Shown: positions 1 to 6,417 of the stretch, in pieces
How positions within the stretch are numbered: position 1 is the first letter of the stretch
Layout of the letters: every line of letters begins with the position of its first letter
NCBI GenBank assembly: GCA_903912585.1
Contig: CAIWHY010000318.1
Span: forward strand, 1-6,439
DNA from: an uncultured Thermoleophilia bacterium
GTDB lineage: Bacteria; Actinomycetota; Thermoleophilia; UBA2241
Direction: 5' to 3'
Length of the DNA: 6,439 bases
Position numbers and translations under genes: made by a program
Notes under the pieces: generated by a model
The model's input: only the letters and a program-made list of their open reading frames with translations
Databases searched by the model: none
Told to the model about the DNA's origin: nothing

Positions 1-621
1 CCGGGCGCCGGGAGCGACGCCGACGGCTCCCCGCAGTCGCGGGCGAGCGCGGGCGACGCGCCGCCGAGGCTTGAAGACATCGGCGACGCCTCGACGGCTG
101 CCGCCGTGGTCGCGGCGTCCGGGCCCGGACTGGACGAGCCGATCGCCGTGAGCGCGACCGCCACGATCCCCGACGAAGCAGCGGCGCAGGCCGACGTGCC
201 GCAGGACGACGTGGCGCCGGATGCCTCCGCTCCGGACGACGTGGCGCCGGATGCCTCCGCTCCGGATGCCTTGGCGCCGGACGAAGTCGCGCCGGACGCC
301 GCCGCGGCGCCGGACCGCACGCGGAGGAGCCGCCGCCTGGGCCTGGTCGTCGTGATCCTCTCGCTCGTGCTGCTGGTCGGCGCCGCGGGGGCCTTCACGA
401 CCAGCACGATCTTCTTCGTCGGCGTCGACAACGGGCGGCTCGTGATCTACAGCGGCGTGCCGGTCGATCTCGGCGGCCACCGCCTCAACCCCGTCTATCG
501 CAAGAGCACCCGCCCCTACGACACGCTCTCGCCGCAGCAGATGGCCGCCGTGGACGCGCAGACGATCCACGATCGCGACGGCGTCATGGCGCTGGCCGCG
601 GCGCTGGGGATGTGGCCCTGA
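1..621 (+). CDS. pstP: Ser/Thr phosphatase (PstP/Stp type), C-terminal part; 5' end outside window
   Basis: The frame is open from the first base to the TGA at 619-621, so this is the last 206 codons of a longer gene. An internal ATG-type start is unlikely to be the true one. Visible in order: a low-complexity Ala/Asp/Pro linker (codons ~1-105, including repeated D-x-x-A-P units), a basic stop-transfer patch (RTRRSRR), one membrane helix (codons ~113-131, GLVVVILSLVLLVG), then an extracytoplasmic tail of about 75 residues beginning FFVGVDNGRLVIYSGVP. Membrane-anchored PP2C phosphatases of actinobacterial wall operons carry this helix followed by a 'YVG...G.V.I..G' segment. Family role: the cytoplasmic PP2C domain removes phosphates from the PASTA kinase and its wall-synthesis substrates. 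None of the metal-binding PP2C motifs lie in the window, so the call rests on this C-terminal pattern and on position directly before rodA, pbpA and pknB. Its last 10 nt overlap the next gene. Confidence 0.72.
   Translation, partial: PGAGSDADGSPQSRASAGDAPPRLEDIGDASTAAAVVAASGPGLDEPIAVSATATIPDEAAAQADVPQDDVAPDASAPDDVAPDASAPDALAPDEVAPDAAAAPDRTRRSRRLGLVVVILSLVLLVGAAGAFTTSTIFFVGVDNGRLVIYSGVPVDLGGHRLNPVYRKSTRPYDTLSPQQMAAVDAQTIHDRDGVMALAAALGMWP
205..264 (+). repeat. Perfect 30-bp tandem duplication in the phosphatase linker
   Basis: Bases 205-234 and 235-264 are identical, including third codon positions. Each unit encodes DDVAPDASAP. A degenerate continuation at about 265-300 encodes DALAP, DEVAP and DAAAAP, so the protein has a five-residue D-x-x-A-P period. 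The exact identity of the two copies suggests a recent in-frame duplication, whereas the flanking units have diverged. In the protein it lies in the flexible acidic, Pro-rich linker on the cytoplasmic side, before the membrane helix. Confidence 0.95.
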
Positions 622-1940
622 GCCGGCGCAACACGGAGCTGCTGTTCCTGGTCATCGCCGGCGCGGTGAGCACGATGGCGTACGTCTCCGTCTACGCCGG
701 GCGCTACCGCGAGATCAACCGCGTCTCGCTCATCTACGGTCTCATCTTCGTGGCGATCTTCATCGTGCTCCACCTCGTGGTGCGCCTCGTGCTTCCTCAG
801 GCCGACCCCTACCTGCTGCCGGTGACGGCGCTGCTCGCGGCGGTCGGCCTCACCGAGATCTTCCGCATCAAGCCCGCGCTGGCGCTCACCCAGGGGCAGT
901 GGCTGCTGGTCGGGGCGGGGCTCTTCGTGCTCACGGTGCTCGTGGTGCGCGATCACATGAAGCTCGACCGCTACCGCTACCTCATCGGCGCCGTGGGCCT
1001 GACGCTGCTCGTCGTGACCATCGCGCTCGGCACCACGGTGAACGGGTCCAAGCTCTGGATCCACGCCTTCGGCTTCTCGATCCAGCCGTCGGAGTTCGCC
1101 AAGCTCGCCATCGTCGTGTTCCTCGCCGGCTACCTCGACGACAAGAAGGTCCTGCTCTCGGTGCCGACGCACCACGTCCTCGGCGTGCCGCTGCCGGCGG
1201 CCAAGTACTTCGGGCCGCTGCTCGTGATGTGGGTGATGTCGCTCGCCATGCTGGTGTTCATGAAGGACTTCGGCATGGCGCTGCTGTTCATGTCGATCTT
1301 CGTGGGGCTGATGTACATGGCCACCTCGCGCATCGTCTACGTGGCGCTCGGCGGCGGCCTCTTCGCCGCCGCCGCGGCCATCGCCGTGGTCATCGTGCCG
1401 CACGTCAACGAGCGCTTCACCGTGTGGCTGAACCCGTGGCCGCACGCCTCCACGAGCGGCTACCAGCTCCTGCAGTCGCTGTTCACGATCGCCGACGGGG
1501 GCATCCTCGGCGCCGGCTTCGGGCGCGGCTACCTGCTCTACGTCAACCATCAGCCGGTCGTGCCCGAGCTGCAGACGGACTTCATCTTCAGCGCCATCGC
1601 CAACGAGATGGGGCTGGTCGGCGCCGTGGGCATCATCCTGCTGTTCCTGCTGTTCACCTGGCGCGGCTTCCGCATCGCGGTGTGGGCGCCCGACGGCTTC
1701 TCCAAGCTGCTCGCCGCCGGGCTCGCCATGGCCTTCGGGCTGCAGACCTTCATCATCCTCGGCGGCGTCACGCGCCTGATCCCGCTCACCGGCATCACGC
1801 TGCCGTTCGTGAGCTACGGCGGCAGCTCGATCACCGCCAACCTCATGCTCGTCGCCCTGCTGCTCATGGTCTCGCACCGCACCAACGTGGTGCGCGAGGG
1901 CACGGACCTGGAACGCCGCCGCCTGGCGGAGCGAGGGTAG
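612..1940 (+). CDS. rodA: SEDS-family peptidoglycan glycosyltransferase (RodA/FtsW)
   Basis: A 442-residue polytopic membrane protein with roughly ten or more hydrophobic helices. SEDS proteins polymerise lipid II into glycan strands and work as a pair with a class B PBP. Family signatures visible: NGSKLWI...FSIQPSEFAKL (144-165), VWLNPW and GYQLLQSLFTIADGG (271-297), TDFIF with the conserved catalytic-type Asp at 323 in the large outer loop, and GGVTRLIPLTGITLPFVSY followed by GGSS (384-406). The GGVTRLIPLTG segment resembles actinobacterial RodA more than FtsW, but the two are hard to separate, so elongation versus division is open. The GTG start at 612 gives the typical RRNTELL N-terminus and no better upstream start exists in this frame. 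It overlaps the phosphatase stop by 10 nt and has little Shine-Dalgarno sequence at a normal distance, which suggests translational coupling. One usually acidic position after TDFIFSAIA is Asn331 here. Confidence 0.95.
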   Translation: MALSRRNTELLFLVIAGAVSTMAYVSVYAGRYREINRVSLIYGLIFVAIFIVLHLVVRLVLPQADPYLLPVTALLAAVGLTEIFRIKPALALTQGQWLLVGAGLFVLTVLVVRDHMKLDRYRYLIGAVGLTLLVVTIALGTTVNGSKLWIHAFGFSIQPSEFAKLAIVVFLAGYLDDKKVLLSVPTHHVLGVPLPAAKYFGPLLVMWVMSLAMLVFMKDFGMALLFMSIFVGLMYMATSRIVYVALGGGLFAAAAAIAVVIVPHVNERFTVWLNPWPHASTSGYQLLQSLFTIADGGILGAGFGRGYLLYVNHQPVVPELQTDFIFSAIANEMGLVGAVGIILLFLLFTWRGFRIAVWAPDGFSKLLAAGLAMAFGLQTFIILGGVTRLIPLTGITLPFVSYGGSSITANLMLVALLLMVSHRTNVVREGTDLERRRLAERG

Positions 1941-1943
1941 GAG
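1938..1943 (+). promoter_or_regulatory. Ribosome binding site for pbpA, overlapping the rodA stop
   Basis: TAGGAG includes the rodA TAG stop (1938-1940) and places AGGAG four bases before the GTG at 1948. The spacing is on the short side. Ribosomes ending rodA would cover this site, consistent with coupled translation of the glycosyltransferase and its partner transpeptidase. It supports GTG 1948 as the start. Confidence 0.7.
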
Positions 1944-1947
1944 CGCC

Positions 1948-3387
1948 GTGAACAAAGCCATCTCCCGCGTCTTCATCATCGGCGTCGTCCTGTTCATGGC
2001 GCTGGTCATCAACCTCACGTGGATCATGGCCGTGCGCGCCAACTGGTTCTCCGACCGGCCGCAGAACAAGCTCGCGCTCGCCAAGGAGATGAAGATCGAG
2101 CGCGGCAACATCCTAGGCTTCGACGGGTCGACGATCGCCGGCTCGGTGAGCCGCTCCGGCTACTACTACCGCGACTACCCGCAGGGCACGCTGGCGCCGC
2201 AGCTGATCGGCTACGACAGCCTGCGCTACGGGCGTACCGGCATCGAGGCGGCGATGAACGACTACCTCACCGGGCAGTCGACGAACCTCGGGGTGCAGTC
2301 GTGGGTCGACAAGCTGCTGGGGCGCCGGCCGCAGGGGGCGAGCGTCAAGCTCACCCTGGTGCCGGCGGTCCAGAAGGCGGCGCAGAAGGCGCTCTCCGGG
2401 CAGCGGGGCGCCATCATCGCGCTCGACCCCAAGACGGGCGCCTTGATCGCGGCGGCGTCGGCGCCCACCTACGACCCGGCCAACCTCGACGACCAGTGGG
2501 CGCGGCTCAGCGCCGACGGCAACGCGCCGCTGCTGAGCCGCTCCACGCAGGGGCTGTACGTGCCAGGATCGGCCTTCAAGGTCGTCACCGCGGCCGGCGG
2601 CCTGGACTACGGCAAGGTGACGCCGAGGACGCCCTTCGTGGACACCGGCACCTACGTGGTCTTCGGCGGCAAGGTCACCAACTACGGCGGCGAGGTCTTC
2701 GGCCCCAACGACTTCACGACGGCGCTCACGCTCTCGATCAACACGACCTTCGGCAAGGTCGGCAACCTGCTGCAGCGCAAGCGCCTCGTGGCGACGATGC
2801 AGCGCTTCGGCTTCTACCAGACGCCACCGCTGCCGTTGCCGGCAGGCGAGGTCGTGCCCAGCGGCCGGTACGGCGCCAAAGGCATCCTGCCGCCCGACGC
2901 CTTCATGGACCCGCTCGCCGTCGCTTGGGCGGCGGTCGGCCAGGAGAAGCTGCTGGCGACGCCGCTGCAGATGGCCCTCGTCGCCGCCGGCGTCGCCAAC
3001 GGCGGCGTGGTCATGAAGCCGTACTACGCGCAGCAGGTCATCGCGCCCTCGGGGACGGTCGTGCAGCGGGCCCAGCCGCAACAGTGGAAGGTCGCGATGA
3101 AGCCGGCGGTCGCGGCGCAGCTCAACACGATGATGCAGCGCGTGGTGACCGCCGGCACCGGGACCTCGGCGGCCCTCCAGGGCATCCAGGTTGCCGGCAA
3201 GACCGGCACGGCGGAGAAGGGCGACGGCACGAACCTGGCGTGGTTCATCGCCTTCGCGCCGGCCAACGACCCCAAGATCGCCATCGCCGTCGTGATCGAA
3301 GGCACGCAATCGACCGGCGGCGAGGCGGCGGCGCCGCTCGCCGCCGAGGTCATCAAGACCGCCCTGGCGCAGACCGCCCTGCCGTGA
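1948..3387 (+). CDS. pbpA: Class B penicillin-binding protein, D,D-transpeptidase (PbpA)
   Basis: A 479-residue bitopic protein, close to the usual length of actinobacterial PbpA. It cross-links peptidoglycan stem peptides on the outer face of the membrane, using strands made by the SEDS partner encoded just upstream. Order: short cytoplasmic N-terminus, membrane anchor (~6-28), N-terminal pedestal region including IERGNILGFDG (50-60), YRDYPQG and YGRTGIEAAMNDYL (94-107), then the transpeptidase domain (~153-475). All three active-site motifs are present: SxxK as S208-A-F-K211 within VPGSAFKVVTAAGGLD, SxN as S263-I-N265, and KTG as K418-T-G420 within VAGKTGTAEKGDG. The domain therefore looks catalytically intact and is a predicted beta-lactam target. 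The GTG start gives MNKAISRVFIIGVVLF, a typical N-terminus for this subfamily. It is 7 nt from rodA and is followed by a 58-nt gap before the kinase. A hairpin is centred on its stop codon. Confidence 0.96.
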   Translation: MNKAISRVFIIGVVLFMALVINLTWIMAVRANWFSDRPQNKLALAKEMKIERGNILGFDGSTIAGSVSRSGYYYRDYPQGTLAPQLIGYDSLRYGRTGIEAAMNDYLTGQSTNLGVQSWVDKLLGRRPQGASVKLTLVPAVQKAAQKALSGQRGAIIALDPKTGALIAAASAPTYDPANLDDQWARLSADGNAPLLSRSTQGLYVPGSAFKVVTAAGGLDYGKVTPRTPFVDTGTYVVFGGKVTNYGGEVFGPNDFTTALTLSINTTFGKVGNLLQRKRLVATMQRFGFYQTPPLPLPAGEVVPSGRYGAKGILPPDAFMDPLAVAWAAVGQEKLLATPLQMALVAAGVANGGVVMKPYYAQQVIAPSGTVVQRAQPQQWKVAMKPAVAAQLNTMMQRVVTAGTGTSAALQGIQVAGKTGTAEKGDGTNLAWFIAFAPANDPKIAIAVVIEGTQSTGGEAAAPLAAEVIKTALAQTALP

Positions 3388-3395
3388 CGGCAGGG
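3377..3395 (+). other. Perfect 8-bp hairpin centred on the pbpA stop codon
   Basis: CCCTGCCG (3377-3384) and CGGCAGGG (3388-3395) are exact inverted complements, and the three-base loop is the TGA stop codon itself. Seven of the eight stem pairs are G-C. No T-tract follows, so it is not a classical intrinsic terminator. It could be a partial terminator or pause site, a barrier protecting the upstream mRNA from 3' exonucleases, or a chance outcome of GC-rich sequence. Translating ribosomes would melt it. Confidence 0.6.
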
Positions 3396-3428
3396 AGCCG
3401 GCGCCGCGGGTCGTACCTGACCGAGAAG

Positions 3429-3436
3429 AGGAGAGG
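3429..3436 (+). promoter_or_regulatory. Ribosome binding site for pknB
   Basis: The purine run AGGAGAGG lies 9 nt before the GTG at 3446. It is the clearest Shine-Dalgarno sequence in the window and fixes the kinase start. Unlike rodA and pbpA, pknB therefore has the means for independent initiation. I see no convincing -35/-10 pair in the 58-nt gap, so it is probably transcribed with the operon. Confidence 0.75.
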
Positions 3437-3445
3437 TAGCAACAC

Positions 3446-5326
3446 GTGACTGACGTCTTCCAGCCAGAGCAGGTCGTGAGCGGCCGCTATCGCGTGGTCC
3501 GCAAGCTCGGCGGCGGCGGCATGGCCGACGTCTACCTGTGCGAGGACCTCACCCTCGGCCGCAGCGTGGCGCTCAAGGTCCTGCTCGAGCGCTTCCTCGG
3601 CGACGCCACGTTCGTCGAGCGCTTCCGGCGCGAGGCCAAGGCCGCCGCCGGCCTCAACCAGGGCAACCTCGTCAGCATCTACGACTGGGGCGAGCTCGAC
3701 GGCACGTACTACATCGTCATGGAGTACGTGGAGGGGGAGACGCTCAAGGACTACATCCGCCGTCACGGCCGTCTCAGCGGCACCGAGTCGGTGCGCATCG
3801 CGCTCCAGCTGCTCGCCGCGCTCGAGTACGCCCACCGCCACGGCATCGTGCACCGCGACATCAAGCCGCAGAACGTGATGATGGACGCCCAGGGCACCGT
3901 CAAGGTCATGGACTTCGGCATCGCCCGCGCCGGCGACTCGGGCATGACCGAGGCGGGCTCGATCCTCGGCACCGCGCAGTACCTCGCGCCCGAGCAGGCC
4001 AAGGGCCAGCCGGTGGACGCGCGCACCGACCTGTACTCGGTAGGCATCGTCCTCTACGAGATGCTCACCGGCGTCGTGCCCTTCAAGGGCGACACCGCCG
4101 TGACCGTGGCGCTCAAGCACGTCAACGAGATCGCCGCGGAGCCGGCGCAGGTGATCCCCGGCCTGCCGTATTCGCTCAACCAGATCGTGCTCAAGGCGAT
4201 GGCCAAGGATCCGGCGCAGCGGTACCAGTCCGCCGACCAGTTCGCGCGCGACCTGCGCGCGGCCCAGCTCGGCGGCCCCGGCGCCGCGGCGGCGGTCGAC
4301 ACCGGCGCGGAGCGCACCCGCGTCCGCGCCGGCGCGGCCGCCGGCGGCACGGCCGTGATGACGCAGCCGCATCTCGACCCCGTGCGCTCGGACCGCGGGC
4401 GCAAGCGGCGGCGCTGGCCGATCGTCCTCGTCGTCGTGCTCCTCGTCCTCGTGATCGCCGCCACCGCGTTCGCGCTCGTGCGCGCCATGGGCGGCGGCTC
4501 CGCGACCGTCCCGTCGGTGGTGGGGCAGACCAAGGCCGCCGCGCTCACGGCGCTCGAGGAGAAGGGCTTCGCGGGCAAGGTCCAGGAGGAGTACTCCGAC
4601 AAGTTCGCCGCCGGCCTGGTGACGCGCCAGGCGCCGGCGGCCGGCACCAGTCTGCGCAAGGGCGAGCCTGTAGACATCTGGGTGAGCAGGGGCTCGGCGA
4701 CCGTCCCGCTCACCGACTTCCGTGGCTGGAAGCCGGACGCCGTGAAGTCGTGGCTGAGCCAGAACGGCCTGCTCGGCGTGCAGCACTCGGGCAAGAACGG
4801 CTCCGTGCCCCAGGGCGAGGTCTACAAGCAGGACCCGCCGGCGGGCAGCAACGTCCAGAAGGGCGACACGATCAAGTACTGGGTCAGCAGCGGCAAGCCG
4901 CAGGCGTCGGTGCCCGACCTGAGCGGGCTCGCCCAGGCAGACGCCCAGGCGGCGCTGTCGGCCGCCGGGCTCATGCTCGGCGCGGCGTCGCAACAGACGA
5001 GCACGAGCGTGCCTTCCGGCCAGGTGATCAGCCAGTCCCCGGCGGCCGGCACCCAGGTCGACAAGGGCTCCTCGGTGAGCATCGTGGTGTCGAGCGGCAC
5101 GCCCTCGGCGTCGCCGAGCCCCACGCCCACCGGCGTCGCGATCCCGAACGTCTACGGCATGGACGCGACGACGGCCAACGACACGCTCGCGGCGCTCGGC
5201 TTCAACGTCGTCGTCGAGATGAAGAGCGGGACCGGGCAGCCGCCCGGGACGGTGGTCCTGGTGAGCCCGGACACCGGCACCGTGGCTCCGGCCGGAGCGA
5301 CCGTGACGCTCACGATCGCGAGCTAG
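3446..5326 (+). CDS. pknB: Transmembrane Ser/Thr protein kinase with four PASTA domains (PknB/StkP type)
   Basis: A 626-residue receptor-like kinase. Kinase domain ~14-272: glycine loop LGGGGMADVY (21-30), Lys44 in VALKVL, likely helix-C Glu63, catalytic loop HRDIKPQN (136-143) with Asp138, DFG (156-158), and GTAQYLAPEQ (175-184). All catalytic residues are present, so it should be active. A juxtamembrane stretch (~275-323) rich in Ala/Gly and Arg leads to one membrane helix (~324-344). Outside are four PASTA repeats at about 353-416, 417-483, 484-552 and 564-626; the last is set apart by a Ser/Pro linker (PSASPSPTPTG). PASTA domains of this family bind muropeptides or lipid II, and the kinase then regulates wall synthesis and division, opposed by the phosphatase encoded at the start of the operon. 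The GTG start is supported by a strong ribosome binding site. In the activation loop Thr168 matches the first canonical phospho-Thr of mycobacterial PknB (T171), but the second (T173) is Ala170. Confidence 0.97.
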   Translation: MTDVFQPEQVVSGRYRVVRKLGGGGMADVYLCEDLTLGRSVALKVLLERFLGDATFVERFRREAKAAAGLNQGNLVSIYDWGELDGTYYIVMEYVEGETLKDYIRRHGRLSGTESVRIALQLLAALEYAHRHGIVHRDIKPQNVMMDAQGTVKVMDFGIARAGDSGMTEAGSILGTAQYLAPEQAKGQPVDARTDLYSVGIVLYEMLTGVVPFKGDTAVTVALKHVNEIAAEPAQVIPGLPYSLNQIVLKAMAKDPAQRYQSADQFARDLRAAQLGGPGAAAAVDTGAERTRVRAGAAAGGTAVMTQPHLDPVRSDRGRKRRRWPIVLVVVLLVLVIAATAFALVRAMGGGSATVPSVVGQTKAAALTALEEKGFAGKVQEEYSDKFAAGLVTRQAPAAGTSLRKGEPVDIWVSRGSATVPLTDFRGWKPDAVKSWLSQNGLLGVQHSGKNGSVPQGEVYKQDPPAGSNVQKGDTIKYWVSSGKPQASVPDLSGLAQADAQAALSAAGLMLGAASQQTSTSVPSGQVISQSPAAGTQVDKGSSVSIVVSSGTPSASPSPTPTGVAIPNVYGMDATTANDTLAALGFNVVVEMKSGTGQPPGTVVLVSPDTGTVAPAGATVTLTIAS

Positions 5327-5369
5327 CCTCAGCGCCGGCGAGGGCTGATCCCGGGTCGTCGCGCAGGAC

Positions 5370-5405
5370 GCGGGCGGGCGGGGCCACATGGCCTCGCCCG
5401 CCCGC
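5370..5405. terminator. Long GC-rich hairpin between convergent genes, probable bidirectional terminator
   Basis: Bases 5370-5385 pair with 5390-5405 to form a 16-bp stem (15 Watson-Crick pairs and one G-U at 5381/5394) with the four-base loop ACAT. It lies 43 nt after the pknB stop and 3 nt after the antiporter stop, so it can serve both transcripts. On the + strand a weak pyrimidine stretch (CTCATTTCC) follows; on the - strand no T-tract follows. U-poor hairpins of this kind are usual in high-GC Actinobacteria. Confidence 0.8.
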
Positions 5406-5408
5406 CGC

Positions 5409-6404
5409 TCATTTCCGGTAGAGGAACACCACGTAGAGGATGAACAGCACGTACATCGAGCCGGCGCCCCCAAGCGACCACCACGTGAGCTTGTGGCGGA
5501 AGCGGATGGTGCAGTAGAAGACCGCGCCGGAGATGAGCGCGAAGATCCCGCTGACGAGCCCGGAGCGCGGGAGCTCCCAGCTCGTGAAGATGAGGCCGAC
5601 CGACACCGGGAACGTGCTCTGGAAGACCATCGCCCCCGTGATGTTGCCGAGCGCCAGGGCGTCCTTGCGCTGCCGCACCCAGAGCACCGAGTTGAACTTC
5701 TCGGGCAGCTCGGTGGCGATCGGCGTGATCAGCAGGGAGACGATGAGCGGGGCGGCGCCGAGCGACGCGCTCAGGACCTGGACCTCCTTCACGAAGAGCT
5801 CGGCCCCGAGGATGATGCCGAGCACGGCGGCGCCGATCTGCAGGAAGATCCGGTAGCGGTGCGGCATCACGGGATGGCGGTGGAAGTAGAGGGGCTTGAT
5901 GTCCGCGCCGAGGTCGCCCTCGCCGTGCATCGTCTCCCACACGAAGAACCCGTAGAACACGAGCAGCGCGACCGAGAGCAGGTAGTGCAGCGGCCGCACG
6001 TGGATGAGGCCGGCGGCCATGGCCAGCGAGTAGGCGATGAGGAAGTGGCTGAGATCGCGGCGCATCACGGTCTCGTTGATGGTCACGTCGCGGGAGCGCC
6101 GCCCCCTCCAGGCGAACACGAGGACGGCCGCGCCCGTGACGACCATCGCCAGCGTTGCGAGCATGAACGGCGCGCCCAGGATGGCGCCGACGCCGACGGC
6201 CGTCGCGGCGGTCCCGCCGGTGAAGACGATGGCGATGATCGGCACCAGCGTCTCGGGCAGCGCCGTGCCCACGGCGGCGAGGATGCTGCCCACGGCGCCC
6301 TCGCCGAGGTCGTAGCGGCGCCCGAACCACTCCACGCCGTTGGTGAACAGCTCGGCGGAGATGAGGATGATAGCGAGGGCCAGGATGAGCACGACGACGT
6401 CCAT
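5409..6404 (-). CDS. Sodium/calcium exchanger (CaCA) family membrane protein
   Basis: A 331-residue protein with about ten hydrophobic helices, the expected size and layout of prokaryotic Na+/Ca2+ exchanger-type antiporters (two inverted five-helix halves). The first alpha repeat has GTALPET with Glu51 and the second has ITPIATELPEKFN with Glu235; these LPE glutamates are the core cation-binding residues of the family. The halves are joined by a loop (~157-185, GEGDLGADIKPLYFHRHP) containing several His residues. The usual GN..GSN..N stretch of the alpha repeats is altered: the first half has GAILGAPFML (73-82) and the second GNITGAMVFQ (253-262), so ion specificity is uncertain: Ca2+, another divalent ion or something else. 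ATG 6404 gives a typical hydrophobic N-terminus (MDVVVLILALAIILISAELF) and is placed for a leaderless transcript. The frame is open to the window edge, but no better start is visible. It converges on the wall operon and is probably unrelated to it functionally. Confidence 0.88.
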   Translation of the reverse strand: MDVVVLILALAIILISAELFTNGVEWFGRRYDLGEGAVGSILAAVGTALPETLVPIIAIVFTGGTAATAVGVGAILGAPFMLATLAMVVTGAAVLVFAWRGRRSRDVTINETVMRRDLSHFLIAYSLAMAAGLIHVRPLHYLLSVALLVFYGFFVWETMHGEGDLGADIKPLYFHRHPVMPHRYRIFLQIGAAVLGIILGAELFVKEVQVLSASLGAAPLIVSLLITPIATELPEKFNSVLWVRQRKDALALGNITGAMVFQSTFPVSVGLIFTSWELPRSGLVSGIFALISGAVFYCTIRFRHKLTWWSLGGAGSMYVLFILYVVFLYRK

Positions 6405-6411
6405 GGCGGCG

Positions 6412-6417
6412 AGGATA
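6412..6417 (-). promoter_or_regulatory. Candidate -10 box for a leaderless antiporter mRNA
   Basis: Read on the - strand, TATCCT matches the actinobacterial TAnnnT -10 consensus and ends seven bases before the ATG at 6404. That spacing puts the transcription start at or next to the A of the start codon. No Shine-Dalgarno sequence lies between the box and the ATG. The -35 region would fall at the right edge of the window and cannot be judged. Confidence 0.5.

Noticed and set aside
106..621. A complete small membrane protein starting at 106
   Set aside because: The same frame runs open to base 1 with the same linker-like composition, and the tail matches the C-terminus of PstP-type phosphatases in the expected operon position. 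A truncated larger gene is the better reading.
516..2111. A 531-codon open frame on the - strand across rodA
   Set aside because: It is antisense to a clear SEDS gene and its translation is dominated by Glu/His/Arg/Asp/Gln low-complexity sequence. It is a third-position GC artefact.
3388..3445. A separate promoter for pknB in the gap after pbpA
   Set aside because: I found no -10 hexamer fitting TAnnnT with a matching -35; the nearest candidate, around 3414, lacks the final T. Transcription from the upstream operon is the simpler view.
2019..3449. Second long + strand frame inside pbpA (476 codons), with similar ones in rodA and pknB
   Set aside because: These are out-of-frame readings of real genes, very rich in Arg, Ala and Gly, with no family motifs or ribosome binding sites.
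3353..5473. A 706-codon open frame on the - strand, longer than pknB itself
   Set aside because: It lies antisense to pknB, whose kinase and PASTA motifs are unmistakable. Its product is an Arg/His/Ala/Asp-rich mixture without recognisable domains or membrane segments, as expected when a GC-biased gene is read on the opposite strand.
5329..6330. Alternative - strand frame of 333 codons overlapping the antiporter
   Set aside because: The overlapping frame at 5409-6404 encodes a coherent ten-helix exchanger with both alpha repeats, whereas this one is Arg/Pro-rich and patternless.
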